Positions 58,283 to 64,000 of a stretch of 64,000 nucleotides of DNA are shown here, piece by piece. The notes under the pieces were generated by a model. That model was given only the letters and a program-made list of their open reading frames with translations, did not search any database and had not been told where the DNA came from. Position 1 is the first letter of the stretch. Each line of letters starts with the position of its first letter. Source of the stretch: Sambucus nigra (taxonomy: Eukaryota > Streptophyta > Magnoliopsida > Dipsacales > Adoxaceae); NCBI GenBank assembly GCA_949130495.1, contig OX422221.1, forward strand, positions 30,516,917-30,580,916, given 5' to 3'. The position numbers and the translations under genes were made by a program.

Positions 58283-59497
58283 TTATAAGAAAATATGTGG
58301 ATATTTCTCCCTCATCTCGTCCTCACGCTCCCACGTTGATTCTTTCTCATTGTGATGACTCCACTGGACTCTCACCAAGGGCACCACACGAGACCTCAAC
58401 TTGCGCTCCCCATACTCAAGAGTAGAAACCGGTTGTTCTTCATATGAAACATCTGATTGTAAGTCGATATCTTCAAAAGGGATGTGCCAAAGGGCACCCT
58501 TACATCTTCTATACTTCTTTAAGGAGGAGATATGGAATACATCATGGATTTGTTGCAATGGTTCCGGTAAAGCAAGTTGATATGCCACGGGACCAACTTT
58601 TGCAATAACTTGGAAAGGTCCAACAAAACGCGGTGCAAGCTTTCCTTTCTTCCTGAAACCTTTAATGACCTTCATTGGAGATACTCGCACCAACACTTGG
58701 TCTCCAACCTCTAACTCCATGTGTCTCCTACTTGCATCGGCATATCTCTTTTGACGGTCTTGGGCTATTCGAATGTGATTTCGAATAAGTTCAATCTTTG
58801 AAGAAGTGTCCTGGATCATTTCAGGTCCAAGAAATTTGTTATCACCCACTTCCAACCAACAAGCAGGTGACCTACATGGCCGACCATACAAAGCTTCATA
58901 AGGTGCCATTCCAATTGTAAATTGGTATGAGTTGTTATAAGCAAACTGAACCATTGGGAGGTATTGTTACCAATCGCCCTTAAAATCAAGCATGCACATA
59001 CGAAGCATATCCTCCATCATCTGGTTTACCCTTTTAGTTTTACCATCAGTTTGAGGATGGTAGGAAGAGATTAACTTCAACTCGGTCCCCATGGCCTCTT
59101 GAAAACTTCGCCAAAAATGGGACACAAATATCTTATCTCGGTTAGAAACAATATTTAAAGATACTCCATGAAGTCTAACGATCTCCTCGATGAACAATTG
59201 GGCGTAACGAGCGGTATCATAATCCGTACGTACAGGCAAGAAGTGTGCCAATTTAGTCAAACGGTCGACAATCACCCAGATCGAATCATGAACACTCTGT
59301 GATCGAGGTAAGCCCGTAATGAAATCCATCAAAATTCTTTCCCATTTCCATACTAGAATCTCTAGCGGTTGCAACAAACCTATTGGTCGTTGGTGGTCAA
59401 TCTTAACCAACTGACAAGTAGTGCATTGGAACACAACGTCCAAGATATCCCTCTTCATACCAACCCACCAATACTGATGGCGCATATCTTGGTACAT
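58283..59497 (-). pseudogene. Chromovirus integrase with chromodomain, inactive
   Basis: Two open parts in one frame (58967-59497 and 58283-58954) are split by a stop at 58967-58969. The zinc segment has CTTCQLVK. The first catalytic Asp is present (RILMDFITGLP). The second is lost: SNRDKIF has Asn (AAC, 59141-59143) where SDRD is expected. The third is lost too: TDGKTKRVNQ has Lys (AAA, 59033-59035) where Glu is expected. The second part has YNNSYQFTIGMAPYEALYGR, LEVGDQVLVRVSP and ends in a chromodomain (LRSRVVPLVRVQWSHHN, then ESTWERE). A chromodomain steers such elements to heterochromatin. Confidence 0.92.
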
Positions 59498-59630
59498 CTT
59501 GTCCCCACCTTGATGTGTCGTACTTTGACCCGTGAGATTCTGCCATTACCGCTCGTCTCAAGTCCCCATCTTCGGGAACAATAGGTCATCTATGGAAGCA
59601 TAGTCCACCCTCAGAACCAATCGAGTACGA

Positions 59631-60173
59631 TTATGCTCCCTCGGACAACAGTCGGTGTATATGGTCTTGAAAACCTTTATCTCTTCCCTGGGCTTCCATA
59701 ATTCTCGCTATAATCGTAGGAGTAACGGTCATCATGGAAATGAATGCTCTTACCCCCGCATCCTCCTGACAGAGCTCTCTCCACTTAGCTTTCCACACAT
59801 TAGCTAAGCCCCCTTCAGGCTTCCTACTCAAGGCATCCTCTACTACGTTCGCCTTTCTAGGATGATAATGGATATCAAATTGGTAGTCTTTCACAAACTC
59901 CAACCAACGACGCTGGCGCATATTCAAGTCCTTTTGGGAAAATAAATATTGCAGCGATTTATGGTCTGTGAAAAGACTAAACTTTTCCCCCAAGAGATAA
60001 TGCCTCCATATCTTCAAGGCAAAGACAACTGTGGCAGACTCTAAGTCATGCACCGGATAGTTCCTTTCGTGAGGCTTCAAATTATGAGAAGCGTAAGCGA
60101 TAGCTTGTCTTTCTTGTTGAATAACACTTCCTAAGCCTTGAAGAGATGCATCGGTGAAGACTAGGTTTTCCAA
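59631..60173 (-). pseudogene. Chromovirus RNase H
   Basis: It reads NLVFTDASLQGLGSVIQQ, AIAYASHNLKPHERNYPVHD, then FTDHKSLQYLF and a tail NVVEDALSRK, the usual Ty3/gypsy RNase H with its D, E and D positions. The frame equals that of RT, but stops separate them (about 60174-60239). Downstream, between 59631 and 59497, the frame changes before integrase. Confidence 0.9.
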
Positions 60174-60239
60174 TCCCGATTTTTACAATGCAAGGACTGG
60201 AGCAGAAGTTAATCTATTTTTGAGATCTTCAAATGTAGT

Positions 60240-61175
60240 TTAACATGAACTGTCCCAAACAAATCTCACTCCCTTTTGGGTTAAATTTGTCAACGGGCTA
60301 GCGATTTTTGAAAAACCCTTAATAAATCGACGGTAATAACCCGCCAATCCCAGAAAACTATGAATCTCAGTAGGTGTCATGGGCTGACCCCACTCTCTAG
60401 CCGCAATCACCTTGCTAGGATCCACAGATACACCCTGGGATGACACCATATGACCTAGAAATTGAACTTCCTTCATCCAAAAGCCACATTTCTCAAACTT
60501 TGCTTACAATTTGTGATCCCTCAATCTCTGCAAGAGAAACCGTAAGTGAGTAGCATGGTCAGACTCTGTATGAGAATAGACTAGGATGTCATCGATGAAT
60601 ACAATAACAAACTGGTCAAGGAAATCTCGAAACACCCTATTCATAGGATCCATAAATACAGTAGGAGCATTGGTTAGCCCAAAGGGCATAACCAAGAACT
60701 CATAGGATCCATAACGGGTCAGAAATGCAGTCTTGGATACATCTTGCGCCCGTATTCTCAATTGATGATACCCCGTCCTCAAATCGATTTTGGAGAAGTA
60801 TGATGCTCCCCTACGTTGGTCAAACAAATCATCGATGCGAGGCAAAGGGTATTTATTCCGTATGGTGACTTTATTCAACTCCCTATAGTCCACACATAAC
60901 CGGAGAGAATCGTCTCTTTTCTTCACGAACAATACCGAAGCACCCCATGGAGATGTGCTACGCCTAATATATCCCTGCTCCAATTGATTCTGAATTTGAT
61001 CTCTCAACTCCCTCATCTCCACAGGAGCCATTCGATACGAAGATTTAGCAATCGGTCGAGTTCCCGTCATTAAATCAATTACAAACTCTATCTCCCGACT
61101 TGGAGGTAATCTCGGTATCTCCCAAAAAACATCTTCAAAATCTCTAACAATCGGAAGAGAATTTAGGGGAACCAC
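60240..61175 (-). pseudogene. Chromovirus reverse transcriptase
   Basis: The motifs appear in order: [56 protein letters not shown] and the catalytic [13 protein letters not shown] at 60504-60506 interrupts it where a tyrosine is usual (before AKFEKCGFW). The same frame continues to the thumb/connection part [12 protein letters not shown]. Catalytic Asp residues are retained. A frame change separates it from the protease upstream. Confidence 0.93.
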
Positions 61176-61414
61176 AACATCCCTAGATCCATCTTCCGCA
61201 ATACAATATAAATAAGCACTCGTGCTCCCTTACATACAAGGCATAACAACCAGGAACATTTCTTGTCCCGAAACTGCAAAAACTATGCTTTTCCCATAAC
61301 AATTTACTATCGCGCGGTATTTCCCTACCCAATCTATACCCAATATTACATCATACCCGACCAAGTCAAGGACGAGCAAGTAAGTCTCAAAACACAAGTT
61401 ACCAAGGTTAATCC
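61176..61414 (-). other. Degenerate protease-RT linker of element C
   Basis: No open minus frame crosses it. The reading frame changes here between protease (one frame) and RT (another). The plus-strand 83-codon frame at 61263-61514 is chance. Confidence 0.5.
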
Positions 61415-61640
61415 CTACATTTTTACAACAAAGAAAATCAAGGAACCATCACCCATAGAATATTCAACGCTAGTGAAGGTACTTTCATCAGATTTTATCA
61501 AACCTGTGGTCTGAGCAAAACACCTAGAAATAAAGGAGTGTGTAGCACCCATATAAAATAGTACTCGACCCATATGCCCATGAATGAAAAACTTACCCTC
61601 GATCGCTGGCGGTGCAGGAGGAGCTGGAGGAAGCATAGCC
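61415..61640 (-). pseudogene. Chromovirus aspartic protease with lost catalytic aspartate
   Basis: The active-site segment reads RVLFYMGATHSFIS, where the family has LFDSGATHSFIS. The Asp is Tyr (TAT, 61553-61555) and the next residue is Met. The flank PPAPPAIEGKFFIHGH and the following SMGDGSLI also fit. Without the Asp the enzyme could not cut the polyprotein. It ends in a stop at 61415-61417. Confidence 0.85.
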
Positions 61641-62878
61641 TCCTGAATATGGTAAACCCATCCATACTGTAGTTGCCCCTGCTGAGGAGGAGAAATAAGA
61701 TCAGGTGGCTGGGGTAGAAACTGTACATACGGCTATTGTGGAGCCTTGGGAAGATGCCCTTCAACCAACTGAGGACACGCCCTTTTATAATGGCCCAACT
61801 CCCCACACTAAAAACATTTATTAGCCGCATTCTCTTTATTCCTACCTTGATTATTTCGAAATTATCCCGCACCCCAGCCCTGCTGGCCCCTACCTCCATT
61901 TACACCTCTACCTCCCTATTGTTGTTGTTCGCCTTGACCCGGCCTATTATTATTATTATTTCCACCAGCATTAAACCCACCAAAATTTTGACTCTTGGAC
62001 AAATCCCCTTGCTGAGGATCCCTCTCCTTCTGCTTGTTCCCCGAGGATTGGGACGAAGAAGATGTCCCCCCTCCGATTCCATTACCTCCTGGTTTCACCA
62101 CTTGCCCCATTGCTGCAACCTTCTTATTGTTTTGCACAAATAATCTATGCTCTTAACAGTGAAGTAAAACTACATTCATCACGTCCCCAAAGGTTACCAA
62201 AGATAGATTTCCAAGCAAATGTTGTTTTATTCGCTAGTGCAAACCTCCTACAAATCTGGAGATCCTCTTCGCTTTCGGAGTCACTTCATCATGTATAAAG
62301 CTTGATAATCGGGTAAACTCCTCTTCATATTCGGCAACCGATCTCTCCCCTTGTACTAAATCTTGAAGCTTCCTCTGTATCTCCCTTTGAACTAAGGGAG
62401 GGAAATACTTTCCATCAAACAAAGCCCAAAAATTGGTGATCGACAATGTATCCCTTTGTTCGGGTGTCGTTATTGACTCCCACCAGTGTAAGGCCGACCC
62501 GAAAAGTTTAAAGGTAACGAGGATTTACTTTTTCTCCTCATTACATTCCACCATCCTAAGATGGCGCTGCATGTCCTTCTTCCACTGGTTTGCCTTTATA
62601 ATGTCCGAACCTCCCTCAAATTCTGGGGGATGACCCTTTAGGAAAGACTATCTTACCCGTTCCCACTAAGAAGGTCCCGTAGGAAATAGTGCTTCTTGTC
62701 CCCTCGCTTGGGCTTGAGGCAATTGTCGTGCCATTGCAGTCATTGCTGCATTAACAGCTTGGGCCACGATATTTGCCACATCAGTGGCACTGATATTCCC
62801 CGGTGGCGGCGATGGAGGACCAACCTCATCCTCGACAACCCTATTGCGTCCAGAGGGACGTGCTCTCTTTGGCGGCAT
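61641..62878 (-). pseudogene. Chromovirus gag with zinc knuckle, broken by stops
   Basis: The start MPPKRARPSGRNRVVEDEVG is at 62878. One frame carries the whole gene through several stops (near 62666, about 62520, 62234, about 62150, 61916 and others). The capsid part reads FWALFDGKYFPPLVQREIQR, then EYEEEFTRLSSFIHDEV. A Gly/Asn/Gln-rich linker follows (61916-62100), then a zinc knuckle CF.CGELGHYKRAC (about 61767-61810) whose second position is a TAG/stop-type codon. Gag would form the particle and bind RNA. The element cannot make it intact. Confidence 0.87.
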
Positions 62879-63043
62879 CTGAGATAGAGAAGAGATAGAA
62901 TTATAATATTATATAAAACAATCTATCTAGCAGAAGATCGCATACATAAGAAAAAAACAATCCTAACATTAAGCTCTATTTCAAAGAACGCTACAGTAGA
63001 ACGTGACAAGTCCGTATAGATCCTAAAGACTCTAGAACCTGAT
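62879..63043 (-). other. 5' untranslated leader of element C
   Basis: It runs from the PBS to the gag start. It is A/T-rich with no features beyond a purine-rich GAGATAGAGAAGAGATAG stretch (complement) next to the ATG. Confidence 0.6.
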
Positions 63044-63055
63044 GCTCTAATACCA
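63044..63055 (-). other. Primer binding site of element C (tRNA-iMet type)
   Basis: Minus sense TGGTATTAGAGC, one mismatch from the Met-type PBS, lies four bases inside the LTR end at 63060. Confidence 0.85.
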
Positions 63056-63059
63056 TCTG

Positions 63060-64000
63060 TGACAACCCGCTATCCGAAATAAAGGGTGGCCAGCCCGATA
63101 CCCCGATGAAATAGGAATCATGGATAGATATCATTCTCAGCATCACAATAACATACAGAGTATCAGGAATAACCACACAATATTCCAGAAAACGGGTTAT
63201 CAAAAATTTTACTTAGTAATTTAAAGAAAACACTTTCAACAACCCATGATAGAAAAAGAGAGTGGAAACTCCCACAAACATATATAATATAATACAATAG
63301 ATAAGAAAGGACTTAATAAAGCGTCGGTCGATATAATCCATACAATATACAATAAGTTTCATGTGTTACATAATACATCATTTACAATTACACCATTTGG
63401 GCCACACGCTCGAATAAAGACTGATCTTAGATAGAAAACAATAATAGAGGCGTCTACAAAAAATATCCTGTGATACCCGCAAAATGTCACGGCTCCTCAA
63501 AAGACTCCGAGAAAAGAAAGTCATTACAGGCGACCTTGCGGCGGAACACCTGAACGAATATAGAAGGTACATACACAACAAGAAAATGAAGAACCGGTCA
63601 GAGGCCGATTTTTATATGATCACTAGATAAATGACAGGTAAGACAATAATGGATAGGTAAGCATGGATGATATTCTAGCATGGTAACATCATATAAAGAA
63701 CTAAGACAATTAAATAAATATTAAAATGAAACTCAATTATAGAAAGAAATAAAAGTACTTATAAGTCTTTTTCATCTTTCATCATTTTCAATTCCATCTT
63801 CTTTCCATTCCTTATGAGGAATGAATTTATTACCATGTGCTCTTTATGGCACTTATCTCAATAGTATGCTCTTTGTGGCATATACTTTTCTCTTTATGGC
63901 ATTAATGTTCCATCGAGTCCAACTCGATAATAGAATAGTTATAAATATATATATAACGACTCTAAGACCGCCCGTCCGGATTTCCCCACTGTGCGCGCCC
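63060..64000 (-). repeat. 5' LTR of element C, partial
   Basis: It matches 55575-56515 of the left LTR from TGACAACCCGCTATCCG to the window edge. The remaining ~1.7 kb should follow outside the window. Confidence 0.93.

Larger units (their letters stand above)
55575..64000 (-). mobile_element. Element C: chromovirus (Tekay/Del-like) Ty3/gypsy retrotransposon, right end outside the window
   Basis: Order on the minus strand: LTR (from 64000 or beyond to 63060), tRNA-Met-type PBS, gag, protease, RT, RNase H, integrase, chromodomain, polypurine tract, LTR (58234-55575). Long LTRs (2.66 kb), a C-terminal chromodomain and the Met primer fit the Tekay (Del) clade. The left target site is AGGTA (55570-55574); the other side is not in the window. 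Over the first ~400 bp the LTRs differ at about fifteen sites by eye. The coding region has stops, two frame changes and lost catalytic residues. Confidence 0.9.

Noticed and set aside
61736..62143. Plus-strand 135-codon frame in element C
   Set aside because: It is the antisense shadow of the Gly/Asn/Gln-rich gag linker.

Overview
This window is nuclear DNA from a flowering plant, probably a eudicot. It is AT-rich, has plant-style introns, and is filled almost end to end by plant transposable elements: CACTA DNA transposons and Ty3/gypsy LTR retrotransposons with the Tat and chromovirus domain orders. I found no intact protein gene, rRNA or tRNA. Every transposon gene I can read is broken by stops or frameshifts.

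Layout. (1) 1-1521: gene-poor flank, possibly an intron of a minus-strand host gene. (2) 1525-11939: a CACTA element with TSD AGA. A second CACTA element of the same family (5428-11809, TSD AAG) is inserted into its 3' subterminal repeats. The outer copy keeps a Transposase_24-type gene. The inner copy keeps a TNP2-type transposase pseudogene, a scrap of the second gene, and a captured B3 DNA-binding-domain fragment arranged as an inverted repeat. (3) 11943-18464: no clear gene, with a possible minus-strand leader near 12.1-12.5 kb. (4) 18465-29190: a minus-strand Tat-lineage Ty3/gypsy element. It has a 3' LTR, two antisense extra ORF regions on the plus strand, tandem repeats, integrase, two RNase H domains, RT, protease and a truncated gag. 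(5) 29191-48515: a plus-strand long-LTR element without pol ('A'). Its 3' LTR carries a second one ('B', 36655-47633, TSD CTAAG), which in turn carries a minus-strand element with a tRNA-Asp-type PBS ('D', 36859-42970, TSD AGGTG). (6) 48516-53500: no gene, with an array of ~155-177 bp tandem repeats at 52.57-53.46 kb. (7) ~53800-55574: a fragment of a second D-family element ('D2'). It is interrupted by a minus-strand chromovirus ('C', 55575 to beyond 64000) with gag, PR, RT, RNase H, IN and chromodomain.

The boundaries give an order of events: A, then B into A, then D into B; D2, then C into D2; outer CACTA, then inner CACTA. Names A, B, C, D and D2 are local labels. The most interesting items are the B3-domain hairpin inside the CACTA element, the insertion of one CACTA copy into its sibling's subterminal palindromes, palindrome clusters at a fixed place in three related LTR families, a conserved box in the A and B LTRs and internal regions, and an unrecognised ORF shared by D and D2.
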